A stretch of DNA of 64,000 bases from Marisa cornuarietis (GCA_004794655.1 SMMW01000634.1:2824501-2888500); one strand, 5' to 3'. Positions 37,086 to 49,154 are shown, numbered from the stretch's first letter. Made by a program: numbers and translations. Notes: generated from the sequence alone by a model not told the origin.

Positions 37086-39373
37086 GGTGAGGCAAGTTGA
37101 GGCGCAATATATCGGACCAGTACCGAACACAGTACGTGGAAGCAAGACGTCAGTATCAGAGAATAATCAGGGAGAAAAAGAAAAATTTCAAAAAGACGAA
37201 AGCAGAGCGATTGTCACAACAAATAAATAATCCTAAGCTCTTCTGGGCAGAAGTTAACTCATGTCTTAACAAAAAAGTCAGGAAATCAGCTAGCGAAAAA
37301 ATTTCTGCAAATGAATGGATGAACCACTTTACTGAAGTTTTTAAATCAAATACTGTGAGCTCTCCCAGTTTAAACCTCTCTGATGCTGACCAATTGTCCG
37401 GAGTAGACGCATTAGATGAAACTATAAGCGAAGACGAGGTGCGCTCAGCAATCAGGGGCCTGAACTCTGGGAAGGCATGTGGTGTAGATAACATTTTGGC
37501 AGAAATGTTAAAAGTTGCCGAAGAACACGTATTGGCCTTTCTGACTAAATACTTCAATAATATGTTTGTAAACGGGAAATGTCCCGACCTATGGAAAGAA
37601 GCTATCATTGTACCAGTCTTCAAAAAAGGAGACCGAGAGTCCCCCAGTAACTATAGAGGAATCTCGCTACTGAGTGTGATTAGTAAATGTTATACTTCAA
37701 TCCTGAACACTAGGCTGTATGAATGGCTGGAAGAAAACAAGATTATCCCTGAATCACAAGCAGGATTTAGAAAGGGGTACTCTACAACTGACCACATATT
37801 CTCGTTATATGCTATTGTCCAGAAATACCTTAGTAAACCAGCTAAACTTTACACATGCTTTGTGGATTTAAAGATGGCCTACGACTCAGTCCAACACGAA
37901 ACCCTATTGAGAGCATTAATTAAATGCGGAGTATCCGGATTTTTCACCAGAGCAGTAATGGCGATGTATGACTCCCTGAAGGCACGCATACGGACAAAAA
38001 CGGAACTTACTGAGTCCTTTCACTGTCCCCGCGGCCTTCGACAGGGGTGTGTAGCTAGCCCAACCCTTTTTTTCTATTATTATGAATGAAATAGCCGATG
38101 CGTTGTCTACCGAAGGTAAACACGGTATTCAGCTTTGCCCCGGTCTAGTTGAACTGTTCATTCTGATGTTTGCAGACGACCTGGTACTCTTATCAAGCAC
38201 ACCAGCTGGTCTTCAAAACCAGCTAAACTGCCTCGCTAAGTCATGCCAGAAGCTAGGACTAGAAATTAACAGTAGCAAAACTAAGGTAATGGTCTTTAGG
38301 AAGGGGGGTTTCTTGGGAAGACGGGAAAAGTGGTCCATAGGAGAAACAGCCCTAGAAGTAGTTAACAGCTACGTGTACCTAGGCTTTACTTTTACAACAA
38401 CCATGAGCTCGTTCCAAGGGGCTAAGCAGTTAGCGGTAAAAGGGAAAAATGCTACGTTTGACATAGTTAGAGCCTTAAAAAATATTGACAACATGAGTAG
38501 GCAGACGTTTTTTAAACTCTTCGACGCAGTAGTACAACCAACCCTTCTATATGCATCCGAAGTATGGGGACTTCTCCATGACAATAGTCCTGTGGAAAAG
38601 GTACACCTTTACGCATGTAAGAAGTTTTGAATGTCCCCATACTTACTCCATCAGAGATGATATATGGCGAACTTGGAAGGTATCCGCTCATCGTCAGTTG
38701 CTATCTGAGAACAATTAAATTCTGGCTCCGAGTGACAAAAATGCCCATCAACCGCATACCCAAACAAGCATACCAATTACTATTTAATCTAGATGCAAAA
38801 GGCAAAACAAACTGGGTAACAAAAGTGAGAGTAGCCCTAGGATCTATGGGTTTTAATCTGGTATGGGTAAACCAAGGAGTAGGAGACGATAAAATGTTTC
38901 TCGCTACTCTCAAACGTAGAGTGATAGATGTCACCCAGCAAACGTGGGTGGCCAACATGAGGAATAGTGAACGGTATCAGTTATACAGATCGTACAAATC
39001 CACTCTCGTACCAGAGCTATACTTTGACTATGTAAACATTAAAATTTTCAGGGATGTTTTAGTACGCTTTCGGCTAGGTGTGAGCGAGATAAATACCCAT
39101 AAAAATCGTTTTATACAACAAAGGACAGAAAACACAAACAAATGCCCTTTCTGTACAAATTATATAGAGGATGAAACCCATGTCCTTTTTCAATGTCCCA
39201 GATATGTAGACCTTCGACCCAAATATCTGCAGCAAGTCTCACAACACAATCAAAAACAATATCTTGTGCAGATACTATCATCCGAGAACGCAGGAAGAAT
39301 ACGACAATTGGCATGGTATATTCATAAATGTTTAAGGAGAAGAAGGGAGATAAGCGAAGTTGATATTATGTGA
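37086..39373 (+). pseudogene. LINE ORF2 fragment: reverse transcriptase and Cys/His knuckle, two frameshifts
   Basis: The frame is open from the truncation point. It runs through an N-terminal RT linker (with SGKACGVDNI and VFKKGDRESPSNYRGISLL), the fingers segment IPESQAGFRKGYSTTDHI, and motif A as FVDLKMAYDSV near 37860-37895. It continues through LRQGCVASPTLF, catalytic FADD at 38169-38180, thumb-like sequence, and a C-terminal CPFC-x7-H-x4-C knuckle at about 39142-39197. The stop is at 39373. Frame is lost twice. A +1 change in the seven-T run at 38067-38073 interrupts between LRQGC and FADD, and a -1 change in the TTTT at about 38625-38628 falls before the C-terminal third. No translation initiation codon belongs to this copy, so it is a dead fragment despite its good conservation. 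Confidence 0.9.
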
Positions 39374-39700
39374 AGTCTGATTGATAACCTCTGTATATGG
39401 ATGCTCTCTGCTCGAAAAATACCCTTTTTGATTGATAATATTGACATCTGAAAGTTGCCATAATGTATGTGTACATACGATGTGTCTATGTAGGGTAGGG
39501 ATGAGAGGGTATAAATGAAGAGGTGTTAGGATGAGTGGGTGTGTGAGAGGACTACTGTACAGTGCATGTCTTTAAAGTGTACGACGGGATGGGTATGAAT
39601 AGATAGGTGACTGTATGTATGAGAGGATGAACCCTATATGCTCACCTTGAGTGACAATGGCTGAAATGGCCCTAAGTCAATAAAATGTTCGAGTTCGAGT
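37086..39700 (+). mobile_element. 5'-truncated non-LTR retrotransposon (LINE) insertion with target site duplication
   Basis: A 2,615-bp insertion flanked by a perfect 13-bp direct repeat TCTCTTGGGAATA (37073-37085 and 39701-39713). It begins inside the pol-like reading frame, so it lacks ORF1 and the apurinic endonuclease. That is the usual product of aborted target-primed reverse transcription. It then contains reverse transcriptase, a C-terminal Cys/His knuckle, a roughly 325-bp 3' UTR, and a 3' end with AATAAA followed by a short TTCGAG-type repeat in place of a long poly(A). It landed at the end of a CT repeat. Clean duplication and few disabling changes point to a fairly recent insertion. 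The clade cannot be assigned safely without alignment. Confidence 0.92.
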
Positions 39701-39713
39701 TCTCTTGGGAATA
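39701..39713. repeat. Right target site duplication of the LINE
   Basis: Second copy of TCTCTTGGGAATA, directly after the element's 3' end. Confidence 0.92.
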
Positions 39714-39908
39714 AAAACATCTTAACATGCTATCTTATGTGCTACTAGCCCCAAAATTATAAAAACATCAACGACATAAACCAGGATTAAAAGCAATATT
39801 TCTTTATTATCCACTCAAAGTAGGGGCAAAAATAAGTGTTATGTTTCTTATTTATTCATACACATCAAATATTTGTTTGTCTTAGGAATTTTTCTTATGC
39901 GCAGTCTC

Positions 39909-39909
<1 letters not shown>

Positions 39910-39963
<54 letters not shown>
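39910..39963. repeat. (TG)n microsatellite
   Basis: About 27 TG units. Confidence 0.97.
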
Positions 39964-39965
<2 letters not shown>

Positions 39966-42589
39966 CATTGTCTGTTTTTCTCTTTTTGCCTGTTCAACCT
40001 CAGTGGAAAGATCAGCAGCATCACATTCACCTGTGTGCCTATGAGTTACTTAAGAAATATGTGCGTGAGTACGTGCGCGCGAGCGCACGCGTGTTTGTGT
40101 CCGTTCAAAAACTGCTTGTATTTAAAAACACAAACCTTCTCCAGCATTCTCCTAGCCACCCTTTCACCAGTCCTCTACCACCAAACATCAACTGTGGTAC
40201 GACAAACATTCCCGGGAAACCCGTTTTCCTTATCTTATGGAACCTTGACTTTATCTACACTTTCACAATAAACCGATGTTTAAACAACCATGGTGAAAGC
40301 TAACTACCATGTTACCTGCACTTAAAGTACAGTAAATGATTTTCTGTTACAATGAATGCTATTTTTACACGACGCACCTAATTTCAGTTCATCACAACAA
40401 CAAGCACATGGGAACAAAATTACTGGCTGTTGCGAAGTTTATCTTGTACCCGACTTACTCACTCCACTTACCCGATGTCTTCTGCTCATTTATAGTCCAT
40501 ATCGCATTATCACAGACAGTTTTATATGTAAATGACATTATTCTTGTTTATTACATTTGCAACAATACAGTCATTATTTTCTTAACAACAGGTTCGCACA
40601 GGAATAAACACAGATATAAACTTACACATAGTTTTGATTTACTGCATGCTGCTGACTTTTGTAGCTGCTCCCAGACGCCAGCTGCGGTGGTAAACATAAA
40701 ATTCCGCAGGAAGCTAGAATATAGCAGGATGCCAAGTTTGCCGGTATTTAATTGTTTTATCCATTTTCAACTATCAGAAAAGGATGGTTTCCATCTAGGA
40801 CATCCACCAGAGGTTTTGCTTGTTTTTGACGCCGACCAATGTAATTTTCTGATCACTATCTTAGGTCACTGGGTTGCTGACTGAGCCCTTCCGGAGAATC
40901 TGAGGTTTTGGCTGAGAGCCCCCCCCCCCCCCAGGAAAGCTAGGGCCAAGTTCGTGGCTGCCTACAATTTTGAAAAAGAGCCTCAAAATAATGTACGAGA
41001 CGTGATAAGGAAATTAAACTTATAAGCTTGATCAAATTAGGCTGAAAAAATTAAACCGTATCAAAAAAAGGCATCTAGGTCTCAAGATGTATGTGCGAGT
41101 AACATAAATCTCAGAGAGAGAGAGAGAGAGAAGGAGAAAGGACGACGTCAATCATAAAGATTCCGTCTGGTCTGGAGCCCAAGACACTCCCCCACATGTG
41201 AGCCACTGATTCCAAACAACCGCTTCGCGGAGTGCACACTGGCCTTATATTCACACGCTATAATAGTCACCAACCTCCCTCTTTCACACTCTCCCCAACC
41301 AACCCTACCCCCCCTCTCTATCACACACACACACACACTCCTCCTTTCATCCATCCACCCTTCCATCGCTGCTGCCCACCCTTTCGCGGACCTCTCTCTC
41401 TCTCTCATGCGGTTTGCGCACTCAGTTTGCGCAGGCAGGTTGCGGGCGCAGCTCTTGTTCACGTGCCGTTTGCTGAGGATGCTTCTCGAGCCTCCAGCAC
41501 GGCTAATGTGTGGTTATTGCCCTTTATGAGAGGCTCCAGAGGTATCGTAGCTATTATCCCCCCGCTAAAAGCCAAAACCTGCGGCACGCATACTCTGCCA
41601 AGAGGTATTATGAATTAAAGTCATCTTGTATGTATTACAGGTAATGATTGTCTTAACCGGTGCGCCCTAAAAGCAATTAGTTTCATGCCACCCTTCATAG
41701 AGAGGGCATGAACAGCAGGAGCTTCAGTGGAAGATGGGCTCCAGTTATTACTGGCAAATAGCACGCGCAAAGAGTAGAGCATTCTCTGGTCTCGGGGGAT
41801 GTAACTGAGTGTTTTGATGGGCAAGGAGGGTGGGTTAAAGGGCCCGGGTGCTTGAGGATGGCGTAGCGAAAGAGAGCGCGGAGCTGAGATTTGCCCCCTG
41901 TCTTCAGTGGCTGAGTGGACAGTTGTCATACGAAATTTTTAGTAATCATTGTATATATAAAGTTTTTTTTAATGACTTCCGGGGAATATCACGTTGGTAG
42001 TAAGTTTCACGTTCAGAATCAACGGTACATTTATAAATATTTATATATTTTATATGTTATATGGATTGTGAATTGTACAGGAAGTTTGAATTTGTTCAAT
42101 TTAACTCATTTTGTAGGTCAATTAAATGTCCCACATACATGAAAGCACACAAGAATAAAGGCACGCGCGCACGCACACACACACACACACACTCACGGAC
42201 GCACGCACGCAGGGTAAAGAGGACGAAAGTATAAAAAAGAAAAGCTGGCAACTGTGGCTACACTGGGAGGGCACAAAAATGGCACGAAAATGCCATCAAA
42301 TGTCAAAAATTTAGAATAAATTCGGATTTTGTCCTAATCAGTTTTATATTTTGTTTTGTTTTTTTTTTCCTTTGTTCTTTTCTCATTTTTTTCCTTGTGC
42401 TTTTTTGACAATCCTTCACTTCTTAATTCTATCTCTAAAGTCAGCAATATTCTGTTTGTAACATTACAATCGCTCTGTGCACGAACCTTCATCGAGAACT
42501 TCTTAAACGTCTGCTTCCATGGCATGCAGCTGACAAGAAAAAAGTGCAGCACATTCTGGAATCTTAACTAAGTTCCCTTCTCCCTACGC

Positions 42590-43740
42590 CTCCCTCGCGC
42601 AGCTCAGCCCCCAGCACTTAGTTTTGCTGCCGAGCACGCACAGTGGGTTGCTCGTCTGCTTCCTATCACATAGACAAAACCGTTTGTGGCCGGGACAAAT
42701 GTCTAATGAGCTTATTGAAGATTTATGGGCGCTATGATTGCCCAATGAAGATGTGAGAGCCGCCCGCTTCGGGAGAGGGTCCCCGGCCGACGCCACGTCC
42801 CACAGAGCGAGAAATGAAGGGAGAGAATTAGCGAAGAAAAAACGACGCACGTTCAAAGGCGCGCTTTGGCAGCGGCCTCTGCTATCCTTCATCACCTCCC
42901 CCCGATTTCTGATACAATATCATATTGTTTTCATTCGCTTAACCATTTTTCTTAGCAGCTGCAGCCGCCTCGGCGGTGCTCCCGCTGTGCAGAGCGTTGC
43001 GGGACAATATCAAGCTAATGCATTATACACAGTCCCTATCGCAGTCATATTTTCGCGTAATATGTATTTGAAACTCTAACCTGATAGACATTTACAGCCC
43101 TTCAAAAGCACCGCTTCCACAGGTCTGAGGGCGCACGCACATGGGGGAAATTTTTCATTCGCCGATGAGAAGTGATACAGATAGGGAACTACACATTAGT
43201 TGAAGTTGGGCTGCATGGCGCCGGCGAGCAAAAATCAGACACGAAAGAAAAAACCGAGGAGAGGAGAAGGAGGTGTAGAGGGGAAAGGAGAGAGAGAAAG
43301 GGGGAGGGAGAGCGGAGGAAGCCTTCAGATAAGTAACAGTGCAAGAGAATTTAGGAAACGAGGCATGGAGTGGGGAGGGGGGAGAGGAGGAGGGGGAATA
43401 GAAGCTGAAGGGTTTTAAGGACTAGCAGGCAAATCAACGCGCACAAGCATGGCCTCTCAGAATTTGTCGACAGACTGTCAGTCGACATCAGCAAGAAGGG
43501 TGGTACAGGGTGTGCGAGGGTTGCGCTTGGCGGAGGAGTGGAGGACCATTAGCATGCAGTCGCGGTTCTCAGTAGGTGCAGGAGCATTTTGACGCGGTTA
43601 TAAGGTTCATCTCTGCATTAGGCAACGACCTCACCTTTGACCCCTTTTCTTGTCGCTGTGGGCATGCGCGGACGGGCCCCTAATGGGACGAGGGGTTTAT
43701 TGCGTGCTCGGGTAATCATTTACAGGTAAAAGCCGTTGTC
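42590..43740. promoter_or_regulatory. Candidate cis-regulatory block 3' of Msx
   Basis: Two single-copy segments (42.65-42.90 and 43.58-43.75 kb) rich in homeodomain-type motifs (CTAATGAG, GATTTATGG, GGTTTATTGCG, GTAATCATTTA), with a nuclear-receptor-like TTTGACCCC, separated by purine-rich filler at 43.2-43.4 kb. Confidence 0.32.
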
Positions 43741-44222
43741 AGCAGCGTGGCTGTTGTAAATTTTTACAGGATTAAACTTATATTCTCGTCTGCAAATTTT
43801 CGCTTTTGTGCGAAAAACATCCTCAGTTGAGAAGATTGCTCTCTAGCGACCCTCGCTTTTGTTTCAACCCATTTTCCCCGCACGTGACTTCTTGCAGACC
43901 TTTTTGATAGCTAGAACGCCGAAAGGCTAACCAGAGTGCATATCCTTTGTACCTTTCTAATAAGTAGATTAAGTCCCAAACTATAACAAACATTTCACTC
44001 AGTGACATTACCAGATGTGGACAGACTGAGGTCGTTAATTACTTACCGTCATACACGTATGTGGAAGAGTCTTAGTCATCAAACATACAGCCAGTGGGAT
44101 GCTACAGCATTCACAGAGATGATATCTCCATATCTTCCCGTGAAGTTACAACTGTTTGTTGTGCATCTCGATGTTTGGAGATCGCTTCTATTTCTGGCTA
44201 ACATCATCTACCTCTCTGCTTC

Positions 44223-44375
44223 TTGTAATCACCATCTACTTCTACTTGTAATCACCACCTACTTCTACTTGTAAACATCACCTACTTCCACTTCTTGGAA
44301 ACGCCACCTACTTAATTGTTTTTCTTGTAAAAATCATGCACCTACCTCTTCTGCTTGGAAACATCACATTCGGGT
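44223..44375. repeat. Degenerate minisatellite, period about 25 bp
   Basis: Five to six units of 'cttgtaatcaccacctactt' with drift. Confidence 0.65.
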
Positions 44376-44759
44376 GGCAATCAGCTAGTAGAGTCTCCAT
44401 GTATCCCACCTCCGGCAGCTCACGATCACGTGGTATGTTCATTGTCTTTTCTTTGAACCTCTTCTTGCATTAGTCACTTTAAATTTTGCCCGGTCAACTG
44501 TTTTTCGTTTGAATTTACGCCTAGCAAATTGAAACTGTTCTGTGGTCCACCATTTTTACCTGTCTATGCCATTTACCACTTATATTACTTTGCTCATTTT
44601 TTTTAAAGCTGTCATCTATAACTTTTCAGTTCTTATTTGTAACTGCACTTCAAACATACGCAACTATGCAAACTGTCTCTGCAACAACTACACCATGTAG
44701 CGAGGGTAACACCGACCTCTTTCTACTGGACTGGGTGCATCTTTCGCGACTGAAAAAAA

Positions 44760-44983
44760 TAGGCGCATGTTAGTCTGGCTGATTGATAAACATTTGTACG
44801 AAATATACTGGATATTATAGGTACGTGCACGATGTACTGGCTGATAAAGAATAGTGTGAAATATTCTCTGGCTGATAAGCAAGTGTGTACATAAACACGA
44901 TTGTGCAAAACTTTCAGCTAATAAACATGCGTGTGCTAAATGCATGGTTGATGCTTGTGCAAGGCGAACTGGTTGGTAAACGT

Positions 44984-45043
<60 letters not shown>

Positions 45044-45060
45044 AAGACCTATAGCTGATG
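44760..45060. repeat. Degenerate minisatellite with embedded (GT)n
   Basis: Loose repeats of 'ctggctgataaacatgtgtg' at about 40 bp spacing surround the pure (GT)n run at 44986-45042. The GTGTG inside the unit is a plausible seed of the microsatellite. Confidence 0.6.
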
Positions 45061-45106
45061 GGCATGTGTGTGGGTGTGGGTGTGGGTGTGTGTGAGAGAG
45101 AGATAG
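45061..45106. repeat. (TGTGGG)n and (GA)n low-complexity tract
   Basis: TGTGGG-type units followed by a short GA run. Confidence 0.8.
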
Positions 45107-46079
45107 ACGACTGGATGATCCCTACGTATGTACAAGATCAGTGTGAAGTACAATAACAGAGGAAGTAGAATGTGTAGCGCGCATTACTCCGTGAGGAGGC
45201 CAGCTAACTGTGCTGTCAATGATGCCTATTATGAGGACAACAATTAATATTCTGATATCAGCGTGTAAACAACGCTCTCTCTCTCTGTTTTGCACTAAAT
45301 TTCTACTAAATATTGAGTTCAGTATTTTTCTTTTATACCTTCAATGGCAGTGCTCCGCGTTATTTTAAACTTTTTTCCCTCGAGCAAGCAGTTGTTAGAT
45401 AATTATTAGATAAAAGAACGATGATAAGAGGATCAGTGGTCACACGTGACAGGAAGTGCAGTGAGGTTAGAGAAAGAACTATTATGACAAAATAAGTAAC
45501 ACTGGTACATTAGTAGACACTCTCCTTTGTCTTTCTCTTTTTTCCCTCTACCTCATCTCTTGTCTTGAATTAAGAATGAAAGGGATGCCAAGTTATGTGA
45601 ACTGCATTTACTGAATAAAGAATAGTTAAAAAATTAGTAACAGAAATGCAGTAACAAAATAATATCAGACCACATGAGTGCCGGACATGAGGTGATTTGC
45701 GTGACAGAAGAAGGTTAAGATGAGAGAAAGAAATGAGGTGGCATACTTGACAAAACTGATCTCACGAGGACGATAAAAACTGCATTGACATGAGCGACAG
45801 AGCTTCATTGACGAGTGCCTCAATGTATGGGAAGGATGTGGGGGGGGAGGGGAGGGGTACATATTTCTCACCTGCCAGGACAGGAACGACAGACACAGGA
45901 GTGTGGTGGCACAACTGAAAGAAACTGTATGACATGAGGCACAGTTGTTACGATGGCAACTATAAGACGAAAAAAGGCAAGAAAACGCATTTGTTGTTGA
46001 TTATAGGCTGTCGACAGTAAACGTTGGGCGGAACTCCAACTTCACTGGTTTATTGTGAAAATGACGGCGAGAACATCGT

Positions 46080-46290
46080 TGTTCAGTTCTCTTCGGGAAA
46101 AGCTGGGATGGTTGTGGCCAAGGTTGGGTTGCTGTTTGGGCAACCTATGATCATCGAAAGGGGAAGATCTGGTTGAGTGCGAGTAAGGTTTCGCTGACGT
46201 GTGAGTAATGCTTGAGTTGTTTTGTGGGAAAAGTTTGAGTTGTCTTGTGGGCAAAGTTTGGGTTGTCAGGTGAGAGTGAGGGTGATGCTT
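46080..46290. repeat. Degenerate minisatellite, period 21-24 bp
   Basis: Units of the type 'gagttgtcttgtgggcaaagtt' are clearest at about 46213-46260 and more diverged copies occur to the left. It lies beyond the proposed Msx poly(A) site. Confidence 0.6.
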
Positions 46291-46612
46291 GAATAATGGA
46301 TAAGCAATTTATCCTGTTTTTAATTATGATCGAGGAACGCCTGTGGTGGTCAGTTAGCTGATCATTTTGCAGGCAGAGCCACCGTGTCTACCGAGATGAT
46401 GTCTTCAATCCATGAAAAAGGGTTTCGTTTATTGCTCACCAATATCCAAACAAAACACCACAAACATGCAATAGTAAACAAGGATTCGGTCACGCAAACA
46501 TACCAATCCACTTCCACGTCTAAATAATTATGTGGATTATGAGAATAGCGGAATGTTCTCAGTTTGCAATGACAACAAATGCCGAGAGTAGGATGGTCAG
46601 GTAAAAACAATT

Positions 46613-46618
46613 TTTATT
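46613..46618 (-). terminator. Candidate Msx polyadenylation signal AATAAA
   Basis: An AATAAA on the minus strand lies about 400 bp past the Msx stop. If it is used, the 3' UTR would contain the compound GT/GA microsatellite at 46745-46821. Other AATAAA-like hexamers exist in this AT-rich DNA, so the assignment is tentative. Confidence 0.35.
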
Positions 46619-46744
46619 ATTTTTTTTTCAATTAAAAGATGCAAGGCGATGAAGCAGCTAAACGCCCTTCTCCAAACACCGTCTCTACTGTTACAGACAG
46701 TGTAGTGTGAAGACTAGTGAAAACACACGCAAACGCTAGCAGGA

Positions 46745-46770
46745 GCACACACACACACACACACACACAC

Positions 46771-46821
<51 letters not shown>
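46745..46821. repeat. (CA)n(CT)n(CA)n compound microsatellite
   Basis: Three blocks, each of 11-14 units. It lies in the predicted Msx 3' UTR if the AATAAA at 46618-46613 is used. Confidence 0.96.
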
Positions 46822-46825
<4 letters not shown>

Positions 46826-47015
46826 CCTATATCACACCACTGATACCATATGAGGATAACGCACCGTTATCCTTTGAACCATTTTTCCCTCTAAACCTTC
46901 GCGAAAAAGAAATTTTCTTTCTTTCATTTCTTTGTTCATTCGTTCCTTTTTTCTTTCTTTTCATATTCTACCGTTCACAGCCTACCTGCGAGAAACTCAA
47001 AACAGCGACACTAAG

Positions 47016-47497
47016 TCAGTGAAACAAGGTCAGCGCTGGGGGACACAGGGCGAGAGGAAAGTTACTCTGGGCAGCGGCGGCAGCGAGGTAAGTGGAAGCG
47101 GAAGTGACGTCGAAGCTGTGCCGCAGGAGGTGCGCATGCGCGTAGTGATGCGGGTACAGTGCGGGGCTGCCAGCCATGGCGTTGGCGGATAGCGAGATTG
47201 TGAACGTTGGAGGCATCATGGGCTTGGCAGCCATGCGAAGCTTTTCCAGCTCCGCCTCCTGCAGACGCTTGGCCTTGGCGCGGCGGTTCTGGAACCAGAT
47301 CTTGACCTGCGTCTCCGTGAGGTTCAACGAGCTGGAGAACTCGGCTCGCTCCGCGATGGACAGGTACTGCTTCTCGCGGAACTTCCGCTCCAGGGACAGC
47401 AGTTGAGTTGTCGTGAAGGGCGTTCGTGGCTTCCGGTTGGGCTTGTGTTTCCGCAAAGTCATCTTGCTGGGCGGCAGGCTGGGAGCAGGTCGCAGAT
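47016..47497 (-). CDS. Msx: Msx homeobox gene, exon 2 (homeodomain and C-terminus)
   Basis: This is the terminal coding exon of Msx. The acceptor AG at 47499-47498 follows a T-rich tract and enters in phase 1, matching the exon 1 donor. The homeodomain occupies residues 262 to 321 (47438 to 47259). It starts [10 protein letters not shown], has the Msx-type helix 1, [20 protein letters not shown] through helix 2 and the next turn, and recognition helix [16 protein letters not shown] with the DNA-contacting Gln50 and Asn51. The conserved extension before it ([10 protein letters not shown]) and after it ([16 protein letters not shown]) are family hallmarks that separate Msx from other NK-class proteins. 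The C-terminus is Ala/His-rich and ends at a TGA at 47018-47016. The total protein is 401 aa, somewhat longer than vertebrate MSX1/2 because of a longer N-terminus. One intron upstream of the homeobox is the usual Msx gene structure. Confidence 0.96.
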
Positions 47498-47991
47498 CTT
47501 CAGACACAAAGAAACAAAGAACAAAAATCCAAAAAAAGTGAGTATGGTAAGAAAGCGAGGGGGGGAGGGAAGCAAGCCATCGTTTTATGACCGCTTCGCA
47601 GTTATGGCTGCAAGAAATATCTAACACCATAACCTCACACGCATTAAAAACAAAAATTGACATTTCGAACCACTCAAGAGCGACCACTTTATCCGAGGAA
47701 ACTGCAATAACTGTCACTCAGTTTACTCTTCCTTTCTTCTTCTTTTTGTCAAAGCTGTTCGTACCCTTTACATCTCATCGGCGAGAAAGAAACCCACCCT
47801 CGTCCTTCCTAATGCTGCTCATATTATGTCGCTATGTGCAGTAAGTCAACTTTTGCGACACTTTTACTGTTGATCAAAGAGAAACTCTTGATAGATGATT
47901 AGTTTTCAGTGTGACATAGCTACAAGACTGGGCACACATACCAATGTATATTATTGTCAATACGTTTTCCTTGAACACCCTTTCCTCTACA

Positions 47992-48048
47992 CGTTCGTAT
48001 GAACACCACACGTTCGTATGAACACCAAGTATGAACACCAGACGTTTG
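47992..48048. repeat. Short tandem repeat, about 20 bp unit
   Basis: 'cgttcgtatgaacaccaca' occurs twice, followed by a partial third copy 'gtatgaacacca'. Confidence 0.85.
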
Positions 48049-48164
48049 AAGTCCTCACCATATGCTTCTACATCCGTTTGAGATTAGTAACGGGACCGTA
48101 AGAGTAGTGTATTACTGCGCTGAGGCTGGTAAGATGTAAGACAGTGATCCCTGACAATGTGCAG

Positions 48165-48181
48165 AAAGCAGATGGCGCCAC
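48165..48181 (+). promoter_or_regulatory. CTCF-like site in Msx intron
   Basis: AGCAGATGGCGCCA (48167-48180) fits the CAGATGGCGC variant of the CTCF core, though the leading CC is absent. Confidence 0.3.
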
Positions 48182-48609
48182 AGTAGTGGTTATCAAAACC
48201 ATTATTATTATTTTATTATTATTATTATTATTATCGAAGCATCTACTTGACAGGTAAACGCACGAGTACACATGCTATTGACTTCTTTGTCCTATGTACT
48301 ACTGTGTCGACATCTTTGTCTCATGCAAGTTCAAACATCACCTGAGTGTCCACTACAAAGCAAGGAGTTTTGATGTTCTCGCTCAGAGTGGCCTAAATGA
48401 ATTTTCAAACAGCCAACCGGGAGACAACTAAGCTTCACCACCATACTGATTCAACGCTCTAAAATGTTATAATTTGCATTCAAACCACGATTTGTACCTA
48501 AAGCCTGTTACTATTCTGACAGATGTAGCAATGTAAAGTACTTATGTAAAAATATTTGTTGTCAAAGATAAATTACTACTCCCTTTACTATTCCTACTTA
48601 ATTTGGTGC

Positions 48610-48733
48610 ACACACACACACACACACATAAAGACCCCCCCACACACACACACATACACACAGACACACATACACAAACCCCCATATCGACACACACACA
48701 CACACACACACACACACCACACACACACACACA
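48610..48733. repeat. Interrupted (CA)n repeat
   Basis: CA runs broken by short C-rich and TA-containing units. Confidence 0.95.
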
Positions 48734-49154
48734 TGAGAATAATGCGCTTTTTTCCTTGTGCACCATCCTTCATCCTTCCATCCTGACCGCCGACTTTTGA
48801 ATCTCGCACAAAATACGGACGACAGGTAAAGTGTTATCAGATGAGCATACGTATACACTACCGACTACGAACTTTAACTTTATCTCTCTGTCCCTCGTCG
48901 GTTTTATCGTTGGTTGTCAGCTGTATAATTTTGGGACATAGATTGATGCATCAGAAAAAAATATTCAGGAGAGAAAAACTTCGGTGGTGTCAATGACCAG
49001 TGATACAGAAAGCAGTTAACACTTTAGCTGACTCTTCGGGTAACGGCTAGGAACGTACCACAGGTGTAAGCAGAACATTATTTAACCCTAGACTGCATCA
49101 TTGCAATACAAAAGACTGGCGGCAAGCAACCATAGGGGGTAGGCAGCCCCTAAT

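Larger units (their letters stand above)
39714..46612. other. Intergenic DNA downstream of Msx
   Basis: No gene is supported. It contains TG microsatellites (39910-39963, 44986-45042), purine-rich low-complexity DNA (43200-43420), degenerate tandem arrays (44.2-45.1 and 46.08-46.29 kb), and a single-copy, GC-moderate stretch at 42.6-43.7 kb with homeodomain-type sites that may be regulatory. Confidence 0.6.

Noticed and set aside
38060..38080. Programmed ribosomal frameshift in the LINE
   Set aside because: The break lies inside the RT domain, where no frameshift is expected, and a second break in another T run exists. Indels or sequencing errors are simpler.
40336..40884. 182-codon plus-strand frame with an ATG
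   Set aside because: AT-rich, no recognisable domain, no promoter or splice context, and hydrophobic stretches explained by T-rich composition. I regard it as chance, though its length is mildly unusual.
43200..43418. Gly/Arg/Glu-rich frame
   Set aside because: Purine-rich low-complexity DNA with no coding evidence.
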